Below are positions 6,744-15,252 of a stretch of DNA of 18,918 nt, one piece after another (within the stretch, counting starts at the first letter, position 1; every line of letters begins with the position of its first letter). The notes beneath the pieces are model-generated. The model was not told the DNA's origin. It saw nothing but the letters and a program-made list of their open reading frames with translations, and searched no databases. This DNA is from Firmicutes bacterium UBA5774 (GTDB lineage Bacteria; Bacillota; Clostridia; Peptostreptococcales; Anaerovoracaceae), in the NCBI GenBank assembly GCA_002418625.1, contig DIEM01000001.1, forward strand, positions 5,036 through 23,953. The letters are read 5' to 3'. The translations under genes and the position numbers were made by a program.

Positions 6744-7169
6744 CTATCTGCGGCGCCTGTAGCCGCCGCTCTTGACATGCATCCTTGTCAGCGCCCTTGC
6801 GATCGCCAGCCTCGCGAGTTCGATCTCCATCGAATCCTTCGGCTCGATCTTTAGCTTGCTCTCAGCGCGTTCCTTGGCTGCCTTCGCACGTTCCTCATCG
6901 ATCTCCTCAGGCCATTCGGCCGAGTCGGTGAATATGACGATCATGTTCTGGACGTCTATATACCCGCCGGCGATCGCTGCGACCCTGAAATCCTTGGAAC
7001 CCTTTTCCTGTATCCAAAGTTCCCCGGTCGCCAGCAGCTTGCAGGCCCAGGCATGATTGGCCATGAAGCCTTCATCGCCTTCCAGTGTCCTGACGATGAC
7101 CATCTCAACCTCGCCTTCATAGAACAGTCTTTCAGGCGTTATCACTTCCAATTTTATGCTGTTAGCCAT
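6744..7169 (-). CDS. atpC: F1Fo ATP synthase subunit epsilon
   Basis: Subunit epsilon sits in the central stalk, binds gamma and modulates ATPase activity. The 141-residue protein has the N-terminal beta-sandwich (about 1-85) and a C-terminal two-helix region (about 90-132), then a basic tail ending in RRRR. The segment GDEGFMANHAWACKLL (31-46) corresponds to the conserved G-x-x-G-x-L-P-x-H-A-P region but lacks the usual prolines. The GGYIDV segment (68-73) is typical. It starts 8 nt after atpD with AGGTGG upstream and is the last gene of the operon, followed by a terminator. Confidence 0.95.
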   Translation of the reverse strand: MANSIKLEVITPERLFYEGEVEMVIVRTLEGDEGFMANHAWACKLLATGELWIQEKGSKDFRVAAIAGGYIDVQNMIVIFTDSAEWPEEIDEERAKAAKERAESKLKIEPKDSMEIELARLAIARALTRMHVKSGGYRRRR

Positions 7170-7177
7170 TCATCCAC

Positions 7178-8572
7178 CTACTTCTGTTCCTTGTATCTTT
7201 CAACGACCTCGTCAATGCCTCCGGCAAAAAGGAAGAGCGATTCGGGTATCTCGTCATGTTCTCCGTCCAGGATCTCCCTGAATCCGCGGATCGTCTCGCT
7301 TAGCGGGATGTATTTTCCCGGTGTTCCCGTGAACTGCTCAGCTACATGGAATGGCTGGGACAGGAATCGTTGTATCTTTCTCGCCCTTGAAACCAGAAGC
7401 TTATCGTCATCGCTCAGTTCGTCCATCCCAAGGATTGCAATGATATCCTGCAGCTCCTTATAGCGCTGAAGCACTTCCTGCACGCCTCTGGCGACATTGT
7501 AATGCTCTTCGCCGAGGATCAGCGGGTCCATGATCCTGGAAGTGGAATCAAGCGGATCGACTGCCGGATAGATTCCCAGCTCCGAAATGGACCTTGACAA
7601 TACGGTTGTCGCATCCAAATGGGCAAAAGCCGTTGCCGGCGCCGGGTCGGTCAAATCGTCCGCAGGTACGTAAATAGCCTGAACGGATGTGATCGAGCCT
7701 TTTTTAGTCGATGTGATACGTTCCTGGAGCGCTCCCATTTCAGTCGCCAGCGTCGGCTGATAGCCGACGGCGCTCGGTACACGGCCGAGCAGCGCGGATA
7801 CTTCCGAGCCAGCCTGTGTGAATCTGAATATATTGTCGATGAACAGCAGCACATCCTGATTTTCTTCGTCCCTGAAGTGCTCGGCCATCGTAAGGCCGGT
7901 CAGGCCTACTCTCATTCTCGCTCCGGGCGGCTCGTTCATCTGTCCGAATACCATGGCGGTCTTTTCGATGACGCCGGATTCGATCATTTCATAGTAAAGG
8001 TCGTTTCCTTCCCTCGTTCTCTCGCCAACGCCGGCAAATACGGATATCCCGCCGTGCTCCTTGGCAATGTTATTTATAAGTTCCTGGATCAGAACTGTTT
8101 TGCCTACGCCCGCTCCTCCGAACAGTCCAACTTTTCCGCCTCTAGTGTATGGGGCGATCAGGTCGACGACCTTGATTCCGGTTTCAAATATCTGAGTGGT
8201 CGTTTCCTGCTCCTCAAAGCTTGGAGACTCTCTGTGGATCGGCATTCTCTTTGTCGAAAGACAAGGGCCTTTCTCATCGATGGTCTCGCCTATGACATTG
8301 AAAAGCCTGCCGAGGACCTCCTTGCCCACAGGTACGCTGATCGGGGCCCCTGTATCAATAGCCTCCATCCCTCTTGTCAGTCCGTCTGTCGAGGATAATG
8401 CGACGCATCTGACGACATCGTCACCCGTATGCTGGGCGACCTCCACGACGATCTTTCTGCCTTGATAATCGATTTCCACAGCATTAAGAAGCTCCGGTAA
8501 TTTTTCAGGCGCGAATTTAACGTCAACGACAGGTCCTATGATCTGGTGGATCATCCCTTTATTTTCTGCCAA
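7178..8572 (-). CDS. atpD: F1Fo ATP synthase subunit beta (catalytic)
   Basis: Three beta subunits carry the catalytic sites for ATP synthesis in the F1 head. The 464-residue sequence is full length. The P-loop GGAGVGKT is at 152-159, the catalytic glutamate is Glu184 in GERTREG, Walker B is VLLFIDNIFRF (241-251, Asp246), and the lever motif DELSDDD is at 384-390. The start codon is TTG at 8572, the only possible start between the upstream in-frame stop and Met7. A GGAAGG lies about 12 nt upstream, a long spacing. It sits between atpG and atpC in the standard F1 order. Confidence 0.98.
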   Translation of the reverse strand: MAENKGMIHQIIGPVVDVKFAPEKLPELLNAVEIDYQGRKIVVEVAQHTGDDVVRCVALSSTDGLTRGMEAIDTGAPISVPVGKEVLGRLFNVIGETIDEKGPCLSTKRMPIHRESPSFEEQETTTQIFETGIKVVDLIAPYTRGGKVGLFGGAGVGKTVLIQELINNIAKEHGGISVFAGVGERTREGNDLYYEMIESGVIEKTAMVFGQMNEPPGARMRVGLTGLTMAEHFRDEENQDVLLFIDNIFRFTQAGSEVSALLGRVPSAVGYQPTLATEMGALQERITSTKKGSITSVQAIYVPADDLTDPAPATAFAHLDATTVLSRSISELGIYPAVDPLDSTSRIMDPLILGEEHYNVARGVQEVLQRYKELQDIIAILGMDELSDDDKLLVSRARKIQRFLSQPFHVAEQFTGTPGKYIPLSETIRGFREILDGEHDEIPESLFLFAGGIDEVVERYKEQK

Positions 8573-8589
8573 GTGTTTTCACATCCTTC

Positions 8590-9456
8590 CTATTTCAAAG
8601 CCTCTGATCCGCCTACGATTTCGGTGATTTCCTGAGTTATTGCAGACTGCCTGGCCCGATTGTAATTTAGAGTAAGATTGCCGATCATTTCCCTTGCGTT
8701 GTCTGTTGCACTGTCCATAGCCATACGTCTGGCCGCATGCTCGCAGGTCGCTGATTCGACGATTGCGCGATAGATCATTATTTCCACATATTTTGGTATC
8801 AGGTAATTAAAAACCGCTTCCATGGACGGCTCGTATTCGACCTGATGCAGCAGCTTTGGCGCGTCCGGATCCTTCTCGATCTTGAACGGCAGCAGCTGAA
8901 CGGTCTTGACCCTTTGCTCCATGGCGCTGACAAAGGATGTGTAGACCATGATGATCTCGTCAACTTCCTTATTGTCATACATTTCAATGATCGGCTTGCT
9001 GATTTCATGGGTTTCCATAAAAGCGATATTTTCAGGAGGAAGCATATACGCCTCTTCGATCCTGTACCCCTTTTTCGCAAAGAAATCCCGTCCCTTGCCG
9101 CCGACGGCCACGATGACAGGTTCTTCGGGATCGTCCTCGATCATGGCCGAGGCTTCCTTGATCACATTGGCATTGAAGCTGCCGCAAAGTCCCCTGGAGC
9201 TTGTAACAACAATGTAGCAGCTGTTCTTGACTTCCCGGTTTCCCTCAAGGTAATCGGCCGGAACCTCGGCGTTGCTGTTGAAGATCTCTTCGATCGACTC
9301 CGTCACAAAGCCAAAGTACTTGCTCGTTTTTTCAAAAATCGCCTTGGCTCTTCTGAGCTTGGCGGCAGAGACAAGCTTCATCGCATTTGTAATATGCTCT
9401 GTGCTTTTGACGCTCTTTATCCTTCTTTTGATTTCTCTCATTCCGCTGACTGCCAT
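8590..9456 (-). CDS. atpG: F1Fo ATP synthase subunit gamma
   Basis: Gamma is the rotor shaft coupling the c ring to catalysis. The 288-residue protein has the characteristic N-terminal helix with MREIKRRIKSVKS and ITNAMKLVSAAKLRRA (22-37). The C-terminal helix has NYNRARQSAITQEITEIVGG near 264-283. The central Rossmann-like part is also present, for example SSRGLCGSFN (about 85-94). It lies 84 nt downstream of atpA, the widest gap inside the operon apart from the space before atpB. GGAG sits 5 nt upstream of the ATG. Confidence 0.97.
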   Translation of the reverse strand: MAVSGMREIKRRIKSVKSTEHITNAMKLVSAAKLRRAKAIFEKTSKYFGFVTESIEEIFNSNAEVPADYLEGNREVKNSCYIVVTSSRGLCGSFNANVIKEASAMIEDDPEEPVIVAVGGKGRDFFAKKGYRIEEAYMLPPENIAFMETHEISKPIIEMYDNKEVDEIIMVYTSFVSAMEQRVKTVQLLPFKIEKDPDAPKLLHQVEYEPSMEAVFNYLIPKYVEIMIYRAIVESATCEHAARRMAMDSATDNAREMIGNLTLNYNRARQSAITQEITEIVGGSEALK

Positions 9457-9540
9457 ACTTGCTCCGACACCTCTTTACTATTGGCGTTCAGGCTGCGAGC
9501 GATGAAAAACACGCCCGCCCTGTATCAGGTCCCGTCTTTA

Positions 9541-11058
<1,518 letters not shown>

Positions 11059-11088
11059 TTGCATCACCTTCCATTAAATAGTGCTGTA

Positions 11089-11634
11089 TCAAACAGCTAA
11101 TTGGCTGAGTCTTTCCTTCAAGTCATGAAGCCTGGTCCTGACTGTCGCGTCTATGACCTTGCCTTCAATAAATATTTTGACGCCGCCTATGATGGATGCG
11201 TCTGCCTCGTTACTGAGCTTGACCGTCTTTTGAAGCAAACCTTCCGTCTGGCGCTCGAAGGATTCGATCTCTTCTGCCGTTAGAGGTTCCGCCGAATAGA
11301 GGATCCCTTCGGAAATATTCTTGCTAAGGTTCATCTTTTTTTTATAAAACCGGGCGATTTCCTTAGCATTCCTTATTCTTTTCTTATCCACCAGGATGTA
11401 CAGGAAGTTCAGCAGCTCATTGCTGATCTGCCCCTCAAAACAGGCCTTGAGGATCTTCTTTTTCTCATCCTTTGGTATGGTCGGCATGCTTAAATATTGA
11501 AAAAGGAGCGGGATTTCGTCGAGCAATGAGACAATACCCTCGATTTCCGAGAGCATGTCTTCAAGCGTGTTGCCTTCCTGCGCGACTTCGAAAAGCGCAG
11601 TTCCATATACAGAGCTTATCGTTAGTTCTGCCAT
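11089..11634 (-). CDS. atpH: F1Fo ATP synthase subunit delta
   Basis: Delta joins the F1 head to the peripheral b-subunit stalk (OSCP in mitochondria). The 181-residue length is typical. Visible family features are the N-terminal SSVYGTALFEVA (7-18), the helical FLYILVDKKRI stretch near 87-97, and the C-terminal DASIIGGVKIFIEGKVIDATVRTRL region where the conserved G-G and D-x-S residues sit. It overlaps the end of atpF by 13 nt, with AGGGG 8 nt before its ATG, so translation is likely coupled to atpF. Confidence 0.96.
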   Translation of the reverse strand: MAELTISSVYGTALFEVAQEGNTLEDMLSEIEGIVSLLDEIPLLFQYLSMPTIPKDEKKKILKACFEGQISNELLNFLYILVDKKRIRNAKEIARFYKKKMNLSKNISEGILYSAEPLTAEEIESFERQTEGLLQKTVKLSNEADASIIGGVKIFIEGKVIDATVRTRLHDLKERLSQLAV

Positions 11635-12134
11635 TTCACAGCCCCTGCCTCTTCAATGATGCGGCCGATCATTGCATGATGCGCCTTGGCATCAAGCTCT
11701 TTTTCAATGACCTTTTCCGCGGCAAACATCGCAAGCTCGGCGATCTGTTCTTTCAAATCGCCAATTGCCTTGATTTTCTCTCTTTCTATTTCCGCTTCAT
11801 TCTTTCTCAACAGTTCAATAGACTTTTTCTGCGCTTCCGCAATGATATTCTTGGCTTGGCTGTCAGCTTTGACGACTGCGAGTCTGATGCGTTCTCTCGC
11901 CTCTTCGTCGATGTCGGCAAGCTTCTTTTGATATTCGGCTTTAAGCAGCTCCACATCCACGTTTTTTTTCTCCGCATCAGCAATGCTGTTCGCGACCGCC
12001 TCTTGCCTTTTGACCATATGCGCCCTGATCTTATGGAAAAACATTTTCCTCATGATCAGGAACAGGACGATCATTGTGGCCATATTGATAAGAAGTGTCG
12101 CGTTAGGATCTACAAGTCCGGTATAAAATTCCAA
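11622..12134 (-). CDS. atpF: F1Fo ATP synthase subunit b
   Basis: Subunit b forms the peripheral stalk: one N-terminal membrane helix (about 12-33, LLINMATMIVLFLIMRKMFF) and a long charged helix (about 35-165) expected to form a right-handed coiled coil. The 170-residue length is typical of a single b (not b/b') arrangement. The start is TTG at 12134, with GGGGCGG 4 nt upstream; no ATG would give the transmembrane segment a proper N-terminus. It follows atpE by 38 nt and overlaps atpH by 13 nt. Confidence 0.95.
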   Translation of the reverse strand: MEFYTGLVDPNATLLINMATMIVLFLIMRKMFFHKIRAHMVKRQEAVANSIADAEKKNVDVELLKAEYQKKLADIDEEARERIRLAVVKADSQAKNIIAEAQKKSIELLRKNEAEIEREKIKAIGDLKEQIAELAMFAAEKVIEKELDAKAHHAMIGRIIEEAGAVKWQN

Positions 12135-12172
12135 AATACCGCCCCTTTCCGAGTTTGATCTTATTCATATCT

Positions 12173-12430
12173 TTACAACATACCAATAAGCGGATTGGCG
12201 AACAGAAGAACGATCGCTATTATGAAAGCGAAGATACCTGTCGTTTCGGTTACCGCCTGGCCGATCAGCATCGTCTTGATGATGTCGGTCTGGGCTTCAG
12301 GCTGCCTGCCTACCGCTTCAACAGCTTTCGCCGCCGCCATGCCCTGTCCTATGCCGATACCGATAGCTGAAATCATTGTAAACCCTGCAGCAAGCGCTGA
12401 ACACATGATTACAAGTGCTTTTGGATCCAT
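12173..12430 (-). CDS. atpE: F1Fo ATP synthase subunit c, Na+-type signature
   Basis: Subunit c oligomerises into the membrane rotor ring. The 85-residue hairpin has helix 1 (about 5-33), the polar loop GRQPEA (41-46) and helix 2 (about 53-80). Ion-binding residues are Gln29 in helix 1, and Val60, Glu62, Thr63 and Thr64 in helix 2. With a constant 3-residue offset these match the Na+ ligands of the Ilyobacter tartaricus ring (Gln32, Val63, Glu65, Ser66, Thr67). Position 67 is Phe where Ilyobacter has Tyr70. H+ rings usually lack the Gln and the Glu-Ser/Thr pair. The start has a strong AAGGAGG 9 nt upstream. It lies 39 nt downstream of atpB. Confidence 0.97.
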   Translation of the reverse strand: MDPKALVIMCSALAAGFTMISAIGIGIGQGMAAAKAVEAVGRQPEAQTDIIKTMLIGQAVTETTGIFAFIIAIVLLFANPLIGML

Positions 12431-12469
12431 GATAAAATTCCTCCTTGTGACTCTCTTTATTTTATTTTA

Positions 12470-13189
12470 TTAATGATCTTCATGATGCGGTATATTATTG
12501 ATCGCTATGAAGACCATCGTTAACATGGTGAATACGAAACCCTGCAAAATCGGCTCAAAGATGTCAAAGAACAGGTTCGCAGGCAATGGAATCAAGAACT
12601 GCAAAAGCGGTATCGGCAGATTGAGCGATTCGGATGCGGAGCGCAGTCCCGAAAACATCAGCGCCATGATGATCGTTCCCCCGGCTATATTGCCAAAAAG
12701 TCGAAAGGATAGTGAAAGCGGGAATGCCAGTTCTCCGACCAGGTTGATCGGCAGCATGAACGGATAAGGCGCCGACATATGCTTGATATAGCCAACGATA
12801 CCTTTTGCCTTGACCGAATTATAATGAACTAAGAAAAATGTCAGACCTGCAAGCGCGAAAGTCATATTGATATCTGCCGTTATCGGCCTCAATCCCAATA
12901 GACCCAGGGAATTCCCTATAACCAGCACCATGAACAGCGTGCCGATGTAGGGGGAGAAGTTTGTATTTCTCTTGCCCATGGCCCCTTCCGTGAAATTATA
13001 GACAAACTCGACGATATATTCGGCTACGAGTTGAATGCCTCTGGGTTTTTCTTCCAGTCTGCGTGTTGAAATATAAGCAAAAGCGATCATGACAGCCGCG
13101 ATAATCCAAAAAAATATAACAGTCTCAGTAATAAATACGTCCCCGATCGCGAATATTTTTCGGGGTCCCAGGTGTTCGATGGAATGCAT
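12470..13189 (-). CDS. atpB: F1Fo ATP synthase subunit a
   Basis: Subunit a forms the half-channels through which ions reach the c ring. Numbered from the ATG at 13189, the essential stator arginine is Arg163 in SLSFRLFGN (159-167), preceded by Glu153 in GELAFPL. The last helices carry DIFEPILQGFVFTMLTMVFI (209-228). At least five hydrophobic helices are visible. I prefer the ATG at 13189 (AAGGAG 4 nt upstream; MHSIEHLG start, 239 residues). The frame is open upstream to 13273, but that extension is hydrophilic and has no recognisable family sequence. Confidence 0.94.
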   Translation of the reverse strand: MHSIEHLGPRKIFAIGDVFITETVIFFWIIAAVMIAFAYISTRRLEEKPRGIQLVAEYIVEFVYNFTEGAMGKRNTNFSPYIGTLFMVLVIGNSLGLLGLRPITADINMTFALAGLTFFLVHYNSVKAKGIVGYIKHMSAPYPFMLPINLVGELAFPLSLSFRLFGNIAGGTIIMALMFSGLRSASESLNLPIPLLQFLIPLPANLFFDIFEPILQGFVFTMLTMVFIAINNIPHHEDH

Positions 13190-13277
13190 TTTGCTCCTTA
13201 CTCTCCTTCCGATTATCCATATTTTCAGGGCATGGTAACGATGCTGCGAAGCTTGGGATCCCTGTCCCGTCAAAGCC

Positions 13278-13664
13278 TCAGCCCTGTTTCTTTTTCCTTA
13301 TGACATGAAGATAATAAATCGATACCTTGATAGTCAGGAGTCCCGCTATGACTCCGGCGGCGCTGACAAGTCCGGCTTTCAAAGCGAACAGGCAGGCGGC
13401 CGCGCTGAGCACAAGCCTTGCGCTGTAGCCAATCACGGTGATTCCAGTGTTTTTCGAGTCGGCCATCCTGCCGAACGTAAAGGCCATGATGCTGAAATTC
13501 AATATGGCGGCAATCGTTCCAAGGCATAATCCATAAGCAAATTCAGTGCCCAATCCCGCTATCGGGATGGAAATGATCTCGAACACGACCGCCGTGATCA
13601 GCGCATACAAATAAATCTCTTTCTTGAAACGCGCCATATCATCAATCTGGTCAATGCTGCTCAT
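13278..13664 (-). CDS. atpI: AtpI-like membrane protein (ATP synthase subunit I)
   Basis: This 128-residue protein with about four predicted membrane helices lies directly ahead of atpB. Its position and architecture match the ATP synthase I family, which assists c-ring assembly in some bacteria, including Na+-type synthases. Hydrophobic stretches are near 17-35, 43-62, 73-92 and 98-118, ending with a lysine-rich tail. Its ATG overlaps the stop codon of the previous gene (ATGA), indicating translational coupling. Sequence conservation in this family is weak, so the call relies largely on context. Confidence 0.8.
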   Translation of the reverse strand: MSSIDQIDDMARFKKEIYLYALITAVVFEIISIPIAGLGTEFAYGLCLGTIAAILNFSIMAFTFGRMADSKNTGITVIGYSARLVLSAAACLFALKAGLVSAAGVIAGLLTIKVSIYYLHVIRKKKQG

Positions 13665-13924
13665 TTTTTGAATCTGCGTTTGCTCTTCCTGACATAAATC
13701 GGGCTGACGCGGTTCAGTTCACGGTAGCATGCATAAAAACCGCCGACGATGCCGAGCATCAAAAAAATAAAGAGAAACAGATAACCGCTGCCGACAGCAT
13801 TATCTATCAATCTTCCTATTACAATGCCTATTATTATCGGGACTCCAAGCGTAAGACCGATCTGGGTAAGGAGAGCAAAAGCGTTGAGTGCGTCCAGTTC
13901 TTCATTATCATGCGTCTTTTTCAT
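13661..13924 (-). CDS. atpZ: AtpZ/AtpI-family small membrane protein
   Basis: The 87-residue first gene of the atp operon has two membrane helices (about 17-38 and 47-68) and a strongly basic C-terminus (RKSKRRFKK). The GIVIGRLID motif (33-41) and the following short loop match the F0F1-ATPase gene-1/AtpZ family. Members co-occur with AtpI at the head of atp operons and have been linked to divalent cation handling or synthase assembly. It has AGG 5-6 nt upstream and overlaps atpI by 4 nt. The family assignment is good; the molecular role is not settled by sequence. Confidence 0.82.
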   Translation of the reverse strand: MKKTHDNEELDALNAFALLTQIGLTLGVPIIIGIVIGRLIDNAVGSGYLFLFIFLMLGIVGGFYACYRELNRVSPIYVRKSKRRFKK

Positions 13925-13963
13925 CAGTACCTATCTCTTCCTTGTTTTTAGTCGATGGAACTA

Positions 13964-13991
13964 ATTATAAACTTATCCGCCAAAAAGTAAA
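13964..13991 (-). promoter_or_regulatory. atp operon promoter, proximal copy
   Basis: On the minus strand TTTACT (13986-13991; 4 of 6) is followed by 16 nt and a perfect TATAAT (13964-13969). The predicted start near 13957 leaves a leader of about 33 nt before atpZ. An almost identical element lies 55 bp upstream, which strengthens the case for both. Confidence 0.65.
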
Positions 13992-14018
13992 GCGTGAATT
14001 TTCTGCTTATTTGATTCA

Positions 14019-14046
14019 ATTATAGACCCCGAAAATAAAAAGTAAA
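14019..14046 (-). promoter_or_regulatory. atp operon promoter, distal copy
   Basis: On the minus strand TTTACT (14041-14046) is followed by 16 nt and a perfect TATAAT (14019-14024). The -35 hexamer, the following TTTT, the spacing and the -10 are the same as in the proximal copy. Most of the rest of the spacer differs. Use of this start would add about 55 nt to the leader. Confidence 0.6.
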
Positions 14047-14057
14047 TAGGATTTCCG

Positions 14058-14074
14058 GTGTATAATGTATACAC
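14058..14074. repeat. Inverted repeat downstream of wecB
   Basis: GTGTATA (14058-14064) and TATACAC (14068-14074) form a perfect 7-bp inverted repeat around ATG, 12 nt past the wecB stop. On the minus strand the next T-rich run (CTTTTTATTTT) is about 15 nt further on, so it is not a textbook terminator. It could be a weak terminator, an RNA 3'-end hairpin or an operator near the distal atp promoter. Confidence 0.5.
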
Positions 14075-14085
14075 TTGCTTTATGC

Positions 14086-15192
14086 TTACTTTTGTTTTGT
14101 TAATATTCTGACGATTTTTTCCGCGGCGTGGCCGTCTCCATAGGGATTGGCAGCGCCTGCCATCGCCGAATATGCCTGTTCATCTGTAAGAAGCTCATAT
14201 GCCATGCTGTATATCGTCTCTCTTTCCACTCCCGCCAGCTTGACTGTTCCCGCCTCGACCGCTTCCGGCCGTTCCGTCTCCCGGCGAACGACCAATACAG
14301 GCTTGCCCAGGGACGGCGCTTCTTCCTGCATCCCGCCGGAATCGGTGATAATCAGATATGACCGGGCCATCAGATTGACGAAAGGCTGATACTGAAGCGG
14401 CTCGATCAGGTGGACGCGTTCGACGCCGGAAAGGATCCTGTCGGCCGTCTGCCGCACCCTGGGATTCATATGCACGGGATAAACGATCTCCACATCCTTG
14501 AATTCAATGGCGAGGTCTCTGATGGCGCTGAAGATATTCTCCATGTATTCGCCCAGATTCTCACGCCGGTGGCAAGTGACCGTTATGATTCTTTTACCGT
14601 TGAAGTCCAAAGTTCTCAAAACCGGTTCCTCAAAAGTGTATGGCTTTCCCGCGACTTCAAGCAGCGCGTCGATCACTGTATTGCCGGTGATGAATATTCT
14701 TGCTTCCGCGATGCCTTCGCGTATCAGATTGCTCCTGTTCCTTTCTGTCGGCGCAAAATGAAAATCCGCAAGATGGCCCGTCATCACGCGGTTCATCTCC
14801 TCCGGATAAGGGGAGTATTTGTCAAATGTCCTGAGACCGGCTTCGACATGCCCTATTTGAACTTTATTATAGAAAGCAGCCAAAGCAGCCGCAAAGGTCG
14901 TTGTCGTGTCACCGTGCACTAGGACCATATCCGGCCGCTCCTTTTGAAGCACCTCTTCAATGCCGTAAAGAACATTGGCGGTGATCTGCCCGATGGTCTG
15001 GTTGGGCTTCATGATGTTGAGATCATATTTCGGCTCAAGCTGGAACAAGTCCAGGACCTGATCAAGCATTTCCCGGTGCTGGGCCGTTACGCACAATACC
15101 GACTCGACGCCGGGCTCCCGGTCCAGCATTTTAACGAGCGGCGCCATTTTGATGGCTTCGGGCCTGGTTCCAAAGATTGTCATTATTTTCAT
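14086..15192 (-). CDS. wecB: UDP-N-acetylglucosamine 2-epimerase (non-hydrolysing)
   Basis: The enzyme interconverts UDP-GlcNAc and UDP-ManNAc in the cytoplasm, supplying ManNAc for wall teichoic acid or capsule linkage units. The 368-residue length is typical. FGTRPEAIKMAP (7-18) is the N-terminal nucleotide-sugar motif. Catalytic-type residues line up with the Escherichia coli enzyme: Asp95 (HGDTTT), Glu117 (GHVEAGLRT), Glu131 (PEEMNR) and His208 (CHRREN). The DSGGMQEEA segment near 284-292 binds UDP. It starts 60 nt after the tagO-like gene with AGGAA upstream, and precedes the atp promoters. A TagA/TarA transferase that would use its product is not in the window. Confidence 0.96.
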   Translation of the reverse strand: MKIMTIFGTRPEAIKMAPLVKMLDREPGVESVLCVTAQHREMLDQVLDLFQLEPKYDLNIMKPNQTIGQITANVLYGIEEVLQKERPDMVLVHGDTTTTFAAALAAFYNKVQIGHVEAGLRTFDKYSPYPEEMNRVMTGHLADFHFAPTERNRSNLIREGIAEARIFITGNTVIDALLEVAGKPYTFEEPVLRTLDFNGKRIITVTCHRRENLGEYMENIFSAIRDLAIEFKDVEIVYPVHMNPRVRQTADRILSGVERVHLIEPLQYQPFVNLMARSYLIITDSGGMQEEAPSLGKPVLVVRRETERPEAVEAGTVKLAGVERETIYSMAYELLTDEQAYSAMAGAANPYGDGHAAEKIVRILTKQK

Positions 15193-15252
15193 GTCGTATT
15201 CCTGCCTTTATATTCAGCTTGCTATTGTCTGTGCAGCTGTGTATCCCAATAA

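Noticed and set aside
13190..13273. Upstream extension of atpB by 28 codons
   Set aside because: It is hydrophilic, lacks family resemblance and would bypass the AAGGAG placed just before the ATG at 13189.
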